DNA of 64,000 bases from Saprospiraceae bacterium (GTDB lineage: Bacteria > Bacteroidota > Bacteroidia > Chitinophagales > Saprospiraceae), in contig JAWKLJ010000001.1 of NCBI GenBank assembly GCA_041392805.1, forward strand, positions 2,480,001 to 2,544,000, written 5' to 3'. The translations under genes and the position numbers were made by a program. Each line of letters opens with the position of its first letter. The stretch's first letter is position 1. This document shows positions 1 through 6,930 of this stretch, piece by piece. Under the pieces are notes generated by a model, which saw only the letters and a program-made list of their open reading frames with translations, was not told where the DNA came from and did not search any database.

Positions 1-69
1 GGATTCACTTATTTCTTTGCAATCTGTTTTTCTCATTTCTCTCAATTCGATATTTCCTTTCATTTTCAT
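1..69 (-). CDS. Partial cassette ORF running off the left edge
   Basis: An open frame on the minus strand begins with ATG at 69 (a second ATG lies at 63) and stays open for 23 codons to the window edge. The N-terminus, with an IELREM stretch, is of the kind seen at the start of GNAT acetyltransferases, but too little is present to assign a family. It directly follows the palindrome that ends integrase remnant 1. Its leader (ATTAAGAAAAAATGAAAATG) is almost the same as that of the gene at 314-925, so it occupies the first-cassette position. Same-strand co-orientation with the integrase is seen directly; function is unknown. Confidence 0.5.
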   Translation of the reverse strand, partial: MKMKGNIELREMRKTDCKEISES

Positions 70-90
70 TTTTTCTTAATGAATGAGAAC

Positions 91-130
91 AACTGGTATA
101 TCCACACCTGCTATTGCGGATACACCAGTT
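91..130 (-). repeat. attI-like palindrome 1 at the integrase 3' end
   Basis: AACTGGTATATCC (91-103) pairs with GGATACACCAGTT (118-130) with one mismatch. The integrase stop codon (111-113) lies in the loop. On the minus strand the outer bases give AAC ... GTT, the triplets conserved in integron recombination sites, and a cassette-like ORF follows at once. Calling it attI is inference. Confidence 0.5.
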
Positions 131-293
131 TTACACTTATTTGATCCAACGGACTAACTATTACACTCAACCTATTTTGAGCCGCATGCGTATAAATAAC
201 CATCGTATCTAAATGGTTATGCCCCAGCAGTTCTTGAATGTATCTGATATCAACCCCCGCCTCCAGCAAATGCGTCGCAAATGAATGTCGAAG
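111..293 (-). pseudogene. Tyrosine recombinase (integron-type or Xer-like), C-terminal remnant 1
   Basis: Reading leftward from 293, the frame encodes the catalytic C-terminus of a phage-integrase family recombinase. It begins at [13 protein letters not shown] (the HxxR box), continues with [10 protein letters not shown] (the second His) and IYTHAAQ (the nucleophile Tyr), and ends with an SPLDQ tail before TAG at 111. About 61 codons remain out of the usual 290 to 330, so it is inactive. Upstream it is not joined to integrase sequence but to GAGGCACAAC, the 5' core of an attC-like site. It is about 93 percent identical by eye to the matching part of remnant 2 (6912-7100), so one is a duplicate of the other or both come from the same array. 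Confidence 0.8.
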
Positions 294-298
294 GCTTT

Positions 299-308
299 GT
301 TGTGCCTC
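299..308 (-). other. Half attC-like site (5' core only) of the SAP/DUF6434 cassette
   Basis: On the minus strand the gene at 314-925 is followed by GAGGCACAAC. This is the exact reverse complement of GTTGTGCCTC, the first bases of the same cassette at 938-947. That self-complementarity is the signature of a circularisable integron cassette. The rest of the site is missing: integrase remnant 1 starts immediately after the AAC. Confidence 0.55.
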
Positions 309-313
309 GTTTT

Positions 314-925
314 TTATTTTTCTTCTATCAATTTTAAATCACTCTTTGTGTATTTGTTATCTCCTCGCAACGATTTCTTTATCTTCCACAATTTAATTCC
401 TACTTCTCTTTTGGCGTTTGGATTATCTACTAAAAAGTCTCTTAGATAAGTATTATATTCAAATTGTGGTGCAATCTCTTTCGGTTTTGTTGTGGTTTTT
501 ATTTCGGATTTAATTCGTTTCCATTCTTCAATCGCTTCTTGCAATGTTTTTCCAGAATTAATTTTGATCCAATTCATAAATCTCACATTGAATTTGAAAT
601 GTTCACCTATTTCCTGCTCAAAGAATTTTCTGACATTTTCCGTATTTTTATAATTATCAGTAATTTTTGTTTCGAGCAACAATTTTTCGCTTTGCCAATC
701 AAAATCTGATTTAGTTTTTTTTATCTTTTTGTTTACCTGTCCCAGTTCCGTTAGACCCGTCTTGAGATAATATATTATCCTTTCACTAATTTCAATTTTT
801 CCTCCATTCGTTTTTAAACCTTCAGTTCTGCAAAATTGAAGCAATTCTTCTTTTAGCCAATAGAAGTCTTTAAAATCTTTAACCGATATTTCTTTATTCA
901 GATTTGGTCTGCTTTCCATTTTCAT
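314..925 (-). CDS. SAP domain / DUF6434 protein (cassette gene)
   Basis: A 204-residue soluble, lysine-rich protein. Residues about 16 to 55 form a helix-extension-helix SAP-like module ([12 protein letters not shown] ... KIEISERI). They are followed by a region resembling DUF6434 (FDW ... [15 protein letters not shown] ... [12 protein letters not shown]). SAP modules often bind DNA, but the role of this pairing is not known to me. The start at 925 is preferred over one 21 bases upstream because the leader ATTAAGAAAAAAATG is shared with the ORF at 1-69. There is no promoter-like sequence of its own between the attC-like site and the ATG, as expected for a gene cassette. AT-rich compared with the chromosomal genes to the right. 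Confidence 0.75.
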   Translation of the reverse strand: MKMESRPNLNKEISVKDFKDFYWLKEELLQFCRTEGLKTNGGKIEISERIIYYLKTGLTELGQVNKKIKKTKSDFDWQSEKLLLETKITDNYKNTENVRKFFEQEIGEHFKFNVRFMNWIKINSGKTLQEAIEEWKRIKSEIKTTTKPKEIAPQFEYNTYLRDFLVDNPNAKREVGIKLWKIKKSLRGDNKYTKSDLKLIEEK

Positions 926-939
926 TTTTTTCTTAATGA

Positions 940-1006
940 GGCACAACGTTCCGCCTAGCCGCAGGCTGCCCGATTAGGGCAGCTTGGCGGCTAGGCTTAG
1001 TTGTCA
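940..1006 (-). repeat. attC-like site B between two cassettes
   Basis: On the minus strand this reads GACAAC, 3-base spacer TAA, arm GCCTAGCCGC, inner arm GCTGCCC, loop TAATC, GGGCAGC, GCGGCTAGGC, 5-base spacer GGAAC, then GTTGTGCC. The 10-bp and 7-bp arms are perfect. The AAC/GTT triplets, unequal spacers and extrahelical bases match the architecture of integron attC sites rather than a terminator, since there is no T-run. It overlaps the stop codon of the upstream cassette gene. Confidence 0.65.
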
Positions 1007-1521
1007 TCAGGCTTCTTTTTTATTTTCCAATTTTCGTTTCTATTCGTCAACCCTTTTCCCATATTTCCCAGTTCCCAACCAATATCTCCTCCGATTGTAA
1101 TTGAGATTCGATAGTTATCTACCAATACCGCAAATGCTGAAAATAGAATTGGGTCTTCGTCGAAATTCATTTCAATCCTATATTTATTCCCTTCCAAAAT
1201 CACAAAACTTTTTTTATTCCACCAACCAACTTGATTTTGATTTTTAAAAATTGAAGTACTATGCCCATGATGAGCTTGAATCAAATATTTTTCTTTTTCA
1301 TCATTTACGTTTTCGCAATGATATTTCATTGATTTTGCTGATTCTTGGATGAAATGATAGTGTTTTTCTCCAATTTCTATTTCTGTATCCGCTTTTAATG
1401 ACATGAGCTTATTACGAAAAATTCCAATTTCCTTTAAGGTGTCATAATCTCTTATTTCATAAACACCTTTTGCAGAAAAAGCTCTTCTTTCAATTTCATA
1501 TTTTTTTTCTCCGTCAATTGA

Positions 1522-1527
1522 GACTAT
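1522..1527. repeat. Left target-site duplication of the IS21 element
   Basis: GACTAT immediately before the element's TGT end; the same six bases follow the ACA end at 4100-4105. Confidence 0.85.
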
Positions 1528-1651
1528 TGTAAGCAGAAAGATGAACTGAACAGATTTAGGCAAAATAAACTGGACAGCTTTAGGCAAGCTGAATTGAACA
1601 CAATGGGAAAAGCGCCCATCTTGGTGTTAGAGAACACCAAAGCCCGGGAGC

Positions 1652-3226
1652 ATGAAGAACTATCAAACCCAACGTGTGATGTTATACTTTCAGATCAATC
1701 AATTGCTGCGAGAGCATTTTACAATATCGCAGATTAGCGAGAAGCTATCCATTAGCCGAACGACGGTGTACTTTTATGCGGATATGAGTGAGGAGGCCTT
1801 CCTGGAGTGGGTCAAGGGTATGCGCAAGAAGTCAAAGAAACTTAGCCCTTATGAGGATCAGATCAAAAGTCGGCTGAGCCAGCATCCGGAACTGTCTGGC
1901 TACCAGATACATGATTGGATGCTGGAGCATCATCCACAGCTTAAGGTGAGTCGTCGTACAGTATCTAATTTTGTATGCTATCTACGCCAGGTCTATCAGC
2001 TTGCCAAGCCAGCTAAAGAGAAACAGGGTCGGGAGTATACAGCCGTCGAGGATCAAGCTTATGGTAGGCAAGCCCAGGTAGATTTTGGGGTGTACGAGAT
2101 GCCGACTAGCCAAGGATCATCTCATAAGGTCTACTTTATGATTACGGTTTTATCCCGCTCGCGCTATAAACACGTCTATTTTCTGGACCGGCCCTTCACT
2201 ACGGCAGATGTGGTGAAAGCTCATGAGTCAGCATTTACTCATTTTGGAGGTATTCCTCAGCAGATGGTCTACGATCAGGACAAACTGATGGTGGTCAGTG
2301 AAAACGGTGGAGATATTTTATTTACTGAAAAGTTTAGGGCCTACCTCAAGGTTCGTAAGTTCGAGACCTTTGTATGTCGTGGCAGTGATCCGGAAACTAA
2401 AGGTAAATCAGAAAGTGTGGTCAAATATGTGAAGACCAATTTTTTGAATCAGCGTCAGTTTATCAATGCGGAAATACTCAATGCCGAGTGTATAGCCTGG
2501 TTGGAACGAACGGGCAATGGTCAGCTACACGGAACAACTAGGCGCATTCCCACTCAAGACTTTTTAATTGAACAGGCATCCCTCCAAGCCCTTGACCCAG
2601 CCAACTTATCGTTTTTGGAGTATACAGTCTACCATGTTCGCAAAGACAATTTGATTACCTGGAAAAGCAATCGTTATTCGGTTCCAGCAGGTACCTACAA
2701 GGGTAAAGGCACCAAAGTATGGGTCAAAGTAGAGGGAAAAAACCTAGTCATTTGTCAACAAGATAAAACGCCCATTGCCCAGCATGAAATCAGTTTAGAC
2801 AAGGGGCAGACTATCACCAACTCTAATCATAAGCGGGATCGAAGTCAGACGATCAAACTACTCATCGAGCAAGTGGCTCAACTGTTCACCGATCAATCAT
2901 CAGCTCAGGCTTATTTTGCTCAACTACAACAGGCCAAACCCCGGTATATCCGCGATCAATTGCTCCTCATCAAAAAGGCTATTGGTAAATCCAATGCTGA
3001 ATACGCAGATCAAGCCCTAAAGTTTTGCCAGACCAATACCATTTTAAATGCAAATGACTTTAGCGCTGTCTTAGACCAACTTAGCAGGACGGACCATCCT
3101 GCCCAAGTGGAAGTGGAACAGCTTCTGATGGAAGATGTAGATCGTAAGCACTATCTGGCCACCCCTCAAAAGAGTAGCATCACTGATTACGAATCGATTC
3201 TTAATCCAAATAACTTATCCGTATGA
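1652..3226 (+). CDS. istA: IS21-family transposase IstA
   Basis: A 524-residue DDE transposase. The N-terminus has a helix-turn-helix (ISEKLSISRTTVYFY, residues about 26 to 40). The RNase-H-like core follows, with the first Asp in QAQVDFGVYEM (about residue 143), the second in MVYDQDKL (about 209), and Glu in DPETKGKSESVVKY (about 252). A C-terminal beta region ends the protein. It binds the multiple terminal repeats and cuts and joins the ends with help from IstB. The start lies 48 bases after the terminal repeats, and the stop overlaps the istB start in an ATGA arrangement, so the two are translationally coupled. Confidence 0.92.
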   Translation: MKNYQTQRVMLYFQINQLLREHFTISQISEKLSISRTTVYFYADMSEEAFLEWVKGMRKKSKKLSPYEDQIKSRLSQHPELSGYQIHDWMLEHHPQLKVSRRTVSNFVCYLRQVYQLAKPAKEKQGREYTAVEDQAYGRQAQVDFGVYEMPTSQGSSHKVYFMITVLSRSRYKHVYFLDRPFTTADVVKAHESAFTHFGGIPQQMVYDQDKLMVVSENGGDILFTEKFRAYLKVRKFETFVCRGSDPETKGKSESVVKYVKTNFLNQRQFINAEILNAECIAWLERTGNGQLHGTTRRIPTQDFLIEQASLQALDPANLSFLEYTVYHVRKDNLITWKSNRYSVPAGTYKGKGTKVWVKVEGKNLVICQQDKTPIAQHEISLDKGQTITNSNHKRDRSQTIKLLIEQVAQLFTDQSSAQAYFAQLQQAKPRYIRDQLLLIKKAIGKSNAEYADQALKFCQTNTILNANDFSAVLDQLSRTDHPAQVEVEQLLMEDVDRKHYLATPQKSSITDYESILNPNNLSV

Positions 3227-3990
3227 AAAAATTACAACACCTCAAGCAACAAATGAACCTGCTCAGATGGAATGCCACTGGCATGCAGATCGAACAATTG
3301 TTGCACCAAGCCCAAGAACAACAGCCCTCTTATCTGGAATGGTTGCTAGGCATTACTCAATGTGAGATCGACTACAAACACGAAAAAGCAATGGAGCGGA
3401 GGCTAAAAAAAGCAAGTCTACCGATCCAACACCAACTCGATCACTTTGACATTAGCCATCCAAATGGTGTATCAACTCAACAACTGAAGCAACTCAGAGA
3501 ATTACTCTGGCTCGAACAGCACTATAACCTTATCCTAATGGGACCTAGCGGAGTAGGAAAAACTTTCATCGCCGCAGGACTAGCATATGATGCTATCAAA
3601 ACTGGATACGATGCCCTGTTCAGAACCATGCAACAGCTACTGGATACACTCAAACTCAAAGATATAACGCCTACTGCCAAAGCTGAATACCAGCGCTTTC
3701 TCAAAGCCCAACTCCTGGTCATCGATGATATGATGATGTTCCCAATGGAGAAAAATGACGCTAACCGATTGTTCCACCTGATCAATCACTTGCACGAACA
3801 AAGTTCGATCGTTATCACAACCAACAAAAGTCCTAAGGAGTGGGCACAAGTCCTCAACGATGAAGTCCTCGCAACGGCCATGCTAGACCGACTACTGTAC
3901 CGATGTGAAATTATCCAGCTTACTGGTAAAAGCTACCGATTGGCAAATCGAAAAACTATTTTTGAAAATACCATCGAATCAGACAGCTGA
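3223..3990 (+). CDS. istB: IS21-family ATPase helper IstB
   Basis: A 255-residue AAA+ ATPase of the DnaA/IstB type. Walker A is GPSGVGKTF (about residue 106), Walker B is LLVIDDMMMF (about 164), and sensor-1 is SSIVITTNKSPKEW. IstB forms ATP-dependent oligomers that choose target DNA and stimulate IstA. It overlaps istA by four bases and ends about 32 bases before the right multiple-repeat region. Full length, no frameshift. Confidence 0.92.
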   Translation: MKKLQHLKQQMNLLRWNATGMQIEQLLHQAQEQQPSYLEWLLGITQCEIDYKHEKAMERRLKKASLPIQHQLDHFDISHPNGVSTQQLKQLRELLWLEQHYNLILMGPSGVGKTFIAAGLAYDAIKTGYDALFRTMQQLLDTLKLKDITPTAKAEYQRFLKAQLLVIDDMMMFPMEKNDANRLFHLINHLHEQSSIVITTNKSPKEWAQVLNDEVLATAMLDRLLYRCEIIQLTGKSYRLANRKTIFENTIESDS

Positions 3991-4099
3991 TTCTTGGGCA
4001 AAATCCGTATGTTTATTTGCCCAAACTGTTCAGTTCAGCTTGCCTAAAGCTGCCCAGTTTATTTTGCCTAAATCTGTTCAGTTTATCTTTCTGCTTACA

Positions 4100-4105
4100 G
4101 ACTAT
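4100..4105. repeat. Right target-site duplication of the IS21 element
   Basis: GACTAT immediately after the element's ACA end, matching 1522-1527. Confidence 0.85.
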
Positions 4106-4170
4106 GTATTTTCTTCCGAAAAGTGTCCACATTCTTTGATTGACATTTACTATCATTTTGGTTTTTTTCT

Positions 4171-4224
4171 GGTTGTGCCGAACGTCCCGCATACCTGACG
4201 TAGCCAGCTTTTGCTGGCTATGGG
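4171..4224 (-). repeat. attC-like site C, 3' part (split by intron)
   Basis: On the minus strand this follows the group II intron. It holds the inner hairpin TAGCCAGC-AAAA-GCTGGCTA, the arm CAGGTATGC, the 5-base spacer GGGAC and then GTTCGGC. The matching arm GCATACCTG is at 6191-6199, on the far side of the introns. Rejoined, the site has the same plan as site B: AAC, 3-base spacer, arm, inner hairpin, arm, GGRAC spacer, GTT. Confidence 0.6.
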
Positions 4225-6190
4225 GTCGGGTAGGTAGGGGCATTACTGCCCTTTCCCCCCTAAGAACCGTGCATGCGAGTTTTCCCGCACACGGCTCAAG
4301 CACTCCTAACGCCTTTGTCAGCGCACCGAATTGTGCAAGCAATTCGATTTTACGATAATATTACACCATGTACTTACGAATATCCTGAATTTCATTCAGT
4401 CGATGAAAGTTCAGAAGTTTGGCATCGATCAAGGTGCACTGCTTTGATAAATCGTTTAACTGAAATCTATCGCCACATCCTTTGCTTTCCTCAACAATGT
4501 ACGTCCTGTGCGACGAGCAAAGTCGCTTTTAAATACTGTTAGACCAATGAAAAGCTGAACTTACAAAAGTCGATCAAATTGGATCTAACCTGATATATTG
4601 CTATCAGTTTCCTACTCGGGGGTGCGTCGCTAGTAATGGCGAGGTGCTAAGCCCTGAGGACATCAAAGCTCTCCTTGGTAATCAAGATAAGCAGCGACCG
4701 AGAGGTCAAAGCGAAAACTGCTAGTCTTTTGCGGTGAGAGGAAGCGGAAGGAATGGTATGCGTAATAAATGTGAATCACTGTAAGCCTCGTTACTCCCGA
4801 TGAATCGGGACAAGATTTGGAGCGGCGGAAAAGACTAACCTTAGAATGCTTTGGTATAGCAAGCTAAAACCGCCGTAGTCAAAAACGACAAGGGGTATGG
4901 TCATAGAGTTCGGATACTCACTATGCGCAATCTATTATTCCCCCGAGGTAAAGGTGGACGCTAACCCATTCAGTATTAAAAGCGGAACTCGGTAAGCCTG
5001 TATCTGTCCACAAAAGAGTGGTAGGAAGGGAGTAATCCCCGACGAAGGAGGTGCAGGTAAAGGATGCTGGAAAAAGCGAATGTCCTGTTGTAATGACAGG
5101 GATAGGAGTTGAGATTTTTTTTGGTGTAAGAACGAAAAGGGTCAACATTACTCCCAGCGAAAGCTGTGCAGACTTCCTATGCAGGTGCTCTATTACGAGA
5201 AATTACAAGGACGTACATTGTTGAGGAAAGCAAAGGATGTGGCGATAGATTTCAGTTAAACGATTTATCAAAGCAGTGCACCTTGATCGATGCCAAACTT
5301 CTGAACTTTCATCGACTGAATGAAATTCAGGATATTCGTAAGTACATGGTGTAATATTATCGTAAAATCGAATTGCTTGCACAATTCGGTGCGCTGACAA
5401 AGGCGTTAGGAGTGCTTGAGCCGTGTGCGGGAAAACTCGCATGCACGGTTCTTAGGGGGGAAAGGGCAGTAATGCCCCTACCTACCCGACTGTAATTTCT
5501 CGTAATAGAGCACCTGCATAGGAAGTCTGCACAGCTTTCGCTGGGAGTAATGTTGACCCTTTTCGTTCTTACACCAAAAAAAATCTCAACTCCTATCCCT
5601 GTCATTACAACAGGACATTCGCTTTTTCCAGCATCCTTTACCTGCACCTCCTTCGTCGGGGATTACTCCCTTCCTACCACTCTTTTGTGGACAGATACAG
5701 GCTTACCGAGTTCCGCTTTTAATACTGAATGGGTTAGCGTCCACCTTTACCTCGGGGGAATAATAGATTGCGCATAGTGAGTATCCGAACTCTATGACCA
5801 TACCCCTTGTCGTTTTTGACTACGGCGGTTTTAGCTTGCTATACCAAAGCATTCTAAGGTTAGTCTTTTCCGCCGCTCCAAATCTTGTCCCGATTCATCG
5901 GGAGTAACGAGGCTTACAGTGATTCACATTTATTACGCATACCATTCCTTCCGCTTCCTCTCACCGCAAAAGACTAGCAGTTTTCGCTTTGACCTCTCGG
6001 TCGCTGCTTATCTTGATTACCAAGGAGAGCTTTGATGTCCTCAGGGCTTAGCACCTCGCCATTACTAGCGACGCACCCCCGAGTAGGAAACTGATAGCAA
6101 TATATCAGGTTAGATCCAATTTGATCGACTTTTGTAAGTTCAGCTTTTCATTGGTCTAACAGTATTTAAAAGCGACTTTGCTCGTCGCAC
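4225..6190 (-). mobile_element. Outer group II intron, ORF-less, interrupted by an antisense copy of itself
   Basis: Read on the minus strand, the intron starts at 6190 with GTGCGACGAG and ends at 4225 with CTACCCGAC. Close to the 3' end is a textbook domain V (GAGCCGTGTGCGGG, AAAA-type loop, CATGCACGGTTC), followed by a short domain VI. The intron has 700 nt before the insertion (6190-5491) and 283 nt after it (4507-4225). The sum, 983 nt, is exactly the length of the inner copy. It has no reverse-transcriptase ORF, so mobility would need a maturase in trans. It sits right after the GCATACCTG arm of attC-like site C. The split means it probably cannot splice unless the inner segment is tolerated or lost. 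Confidence 0.88.
4508..5490 (+). mobile_element. Inner group II intron, full-length ORF-less copy (983 nt)
   Basis: It starts GTGCGACGAG at 4508 and ends CTACCCGAC at 5490. Domain V lies at about 5419 to 5453 and a domain VI-like hairpin with AGTAATGCCCC follows. By eye it is nearly identical to the outer intron in reverse orientation. Its flanks join seamlessly (AAATTACA + AGGACGTA on the minus strand) to restore the same sequence the inner copy carries at 5198-5213. The insertion therefore caused no duplication or deletion, as in retrohoming. The host site (CAACAATGTACGTCCT before the intron) shares CAACAATG and further bases with the outer intron's 5' flank (CAACAATGCATACCTG), consistent with EBS/IBS-guided targeting. 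Short frames inside it, such as 5166-5354, are not convincing proteins. Confidence 0.9.
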
Positions 6191-6210
6191 CAGGTATGCA
6201 TTGTTGCAGC
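6191..6210 (-). repeat. attC-like site C, 5' part
   Basis: On the minus strand: GCTGCAAC, 3-base spacer AAT, arm GCATACCTG, then the intron. The core GGCTGCAAC (6211-6203) is complementary, with one mismatch, to GTTGCAGTC at 6891-6883, the beginning of the same cassette. This is the relation expected between a cassette's first bases and its own attC core. Confidence 0.55.
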
Positions 6211-6385
6211 CAGCGTTCTTTTTTTCTCTTTTTTTATTCGCCGAAACCGAAGCACAATTACCTGATTTTCAGCACTAAATTTCAATCGGAGCGGTTTTCT
6301 TTTTATCGCCCGAAATGAAAAACTGATTTTCAATTTTATCCTTTTCATCCGAGAAGTACCTTTCCCTTTCGGTCGTTTTTCTTTT

Positions 6386-6865
6386 TTACTTATCGTAATA
6401 TTTAATGAACTCTTTTGCTTTATCTACACTCAAAGATTTTAATTTTATTTTCTGCAACACTTGTTCTTTTGGCATCATTGAGCGATAAAGAAAAAGATTA
6501 TAGACTTCATTTCTTTCGTCGATACTTAAATCCTTATTTTCTGAATTTACATTTTTATATGCTTCTGCAATTCTTTCCCAAATAGCAATTTCTCTATCTG
6601 GATTTAAATCCCTTTGAAAATTTTCGATTGTTTTTTCAATGGGTGTTGTGTCAACCTCTTTTAAAATCTCTTTGAATTTGGTAATCCTATTTATCTGTTC
6701 ATCGCTTAATTTTTCATGAACAATCTCATTTGGTTGTAATTCGCTAATGTTGATTGTTTTCAATTCTCCTTTTTCAGCATTCGGTTTTTGATTTTTATTT
6801 GAATTGCAAGAGTAAAGCAATCCAAAAATTAAAATTATGAGTATTAGTCCGATGGTTATTTTCAT
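6386..6865 (-). CDS. Small lipoprotein (cassette gene), unknown function
   Basis: About 159 residues with a type II signal peptide: a hydrophobic stretch IGLILIILIFGLLYSC with the lipobox Cys near residue 20, followed by a hydrophilic, charged mature part. The mature part looks helical (LSDEQINRITKFKEILKEV) and has no motif I recognise. The ATG at 6865 is chosen because the signal peptide begins there; an upstream ATG at 6907 would add residues from the recombination site. It is the first gene after integrase remnant 2, co-oriented with it, and is followed by about 170 bases of AT-rich sequence and attC-like site C. Confidence 0.7.
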   Translation of the reverse strand: MKITIGLILIILIFGLLYSCNSNKNQKPNAEKGELKTINISELQPNEIVHEKLSDEQINRITKFKEILKEVDTTPIEKTIENFQRDLNPDREIAIWERIAEAYKNVNSENKDLSIDERNEVYNLFLYRSMMPKEQVLQKIKLKSLSVDKAKEFIKYYDK

Positions 6866-6882
6866 TTTTTCTTTTTTTCGTT

Positions 6883-6930
6883 GACTGCAACAATTGTGTA
6901 TCCCCAACTCACTATTGCGGATACACCAGT
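6883..6930 (-). repeat. attI-like palindrome 2 and cassette junction
   Basis: GTGTATCC (6896-6903) pairs with GGATACAC (6919-6926) around the integrase stop codon (6912-6914), as in palindrome 1 at 91-130. It is followed on the minus strand by GTTGCAGTC, the start of the lipoprotein cassette. The attI reading is inference. Confidence 0.45.

Larger units (their letters stand above)
1528..4099 (+). mobile_element. Complete IS21-family insertion sequence (2572 bp)
   Basis: The ends are TGT ... ACA. The first 70 or so bases are repeated inverted at 4022-4099 with few changes. Within each end a unit of about 23 bases (AACTGAACAGATTTAGGCAA) occurs two to three times in tandem, the multiple terminal repeats typical of IS21. 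It carries istA and istB in overlapping frames. Both are intact and the ends and 6-bp duplication are clean, so it may be functional and recently arrived. It disrupts the cassette gene at 997-4156. Confidence 0.92.
997..4156 (-). pseudogene. LURP-one/YxjI-like beta-barrel protein, disrupted by IS21
   Basis: The gene starts at 4156 (ATG), is cut after codon 19 by the insertion at 1528-4099, and resumes at 1521 to stop at 997. Removing the element and one copy of the 6-bp duplication restores a single frame across the joint (MWTLFGRKYIV then SIDGEKKYEIE). The product of about 195 residues alternates short strands with turns and ends in DEDPILFSAFAVLVD, a pattern like the C-terminus of LURP-one-related (Tubby-like fold) proteins such as YxjI. 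That family call is tentative. The 3' fragment has an ATG inside the element end (1587), but that is transposon sequence and not a real start. Confidence 0.65.

Noticed and set aside
940..1006. A plain transcription terminator between the two cassette genes.
   Set aside because: No T-run on either side, and it shares the AAC/GTT core and unequal spacers with site C. Termination as a second role cannot be excluded.
997..1587. The 196-residue frame beginning in the IS21 end as an intact protein.
   Set aside because: Its first 20 residues are translated terminal repeats of the element. The true start is beyond the insertion at 4156.
5166..5354. A 62-codon frame inside the intron as an intron-encoded protein.
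   Set aside because: It has no RT, X or endonuclease motif and is far too short. The intron is ORF-less.
4228..6165. The long inverted repeats at first looked like an inverted-repeat transposon or an assembly hairpin, with many mirror ORFs (e.g. 4273-4542 and 5203-5442).
   Set aside because: Boundaries, domain V and exact equal lengths fit two group II introns. The mirror ORFs are just the same RNA read in either orientation.
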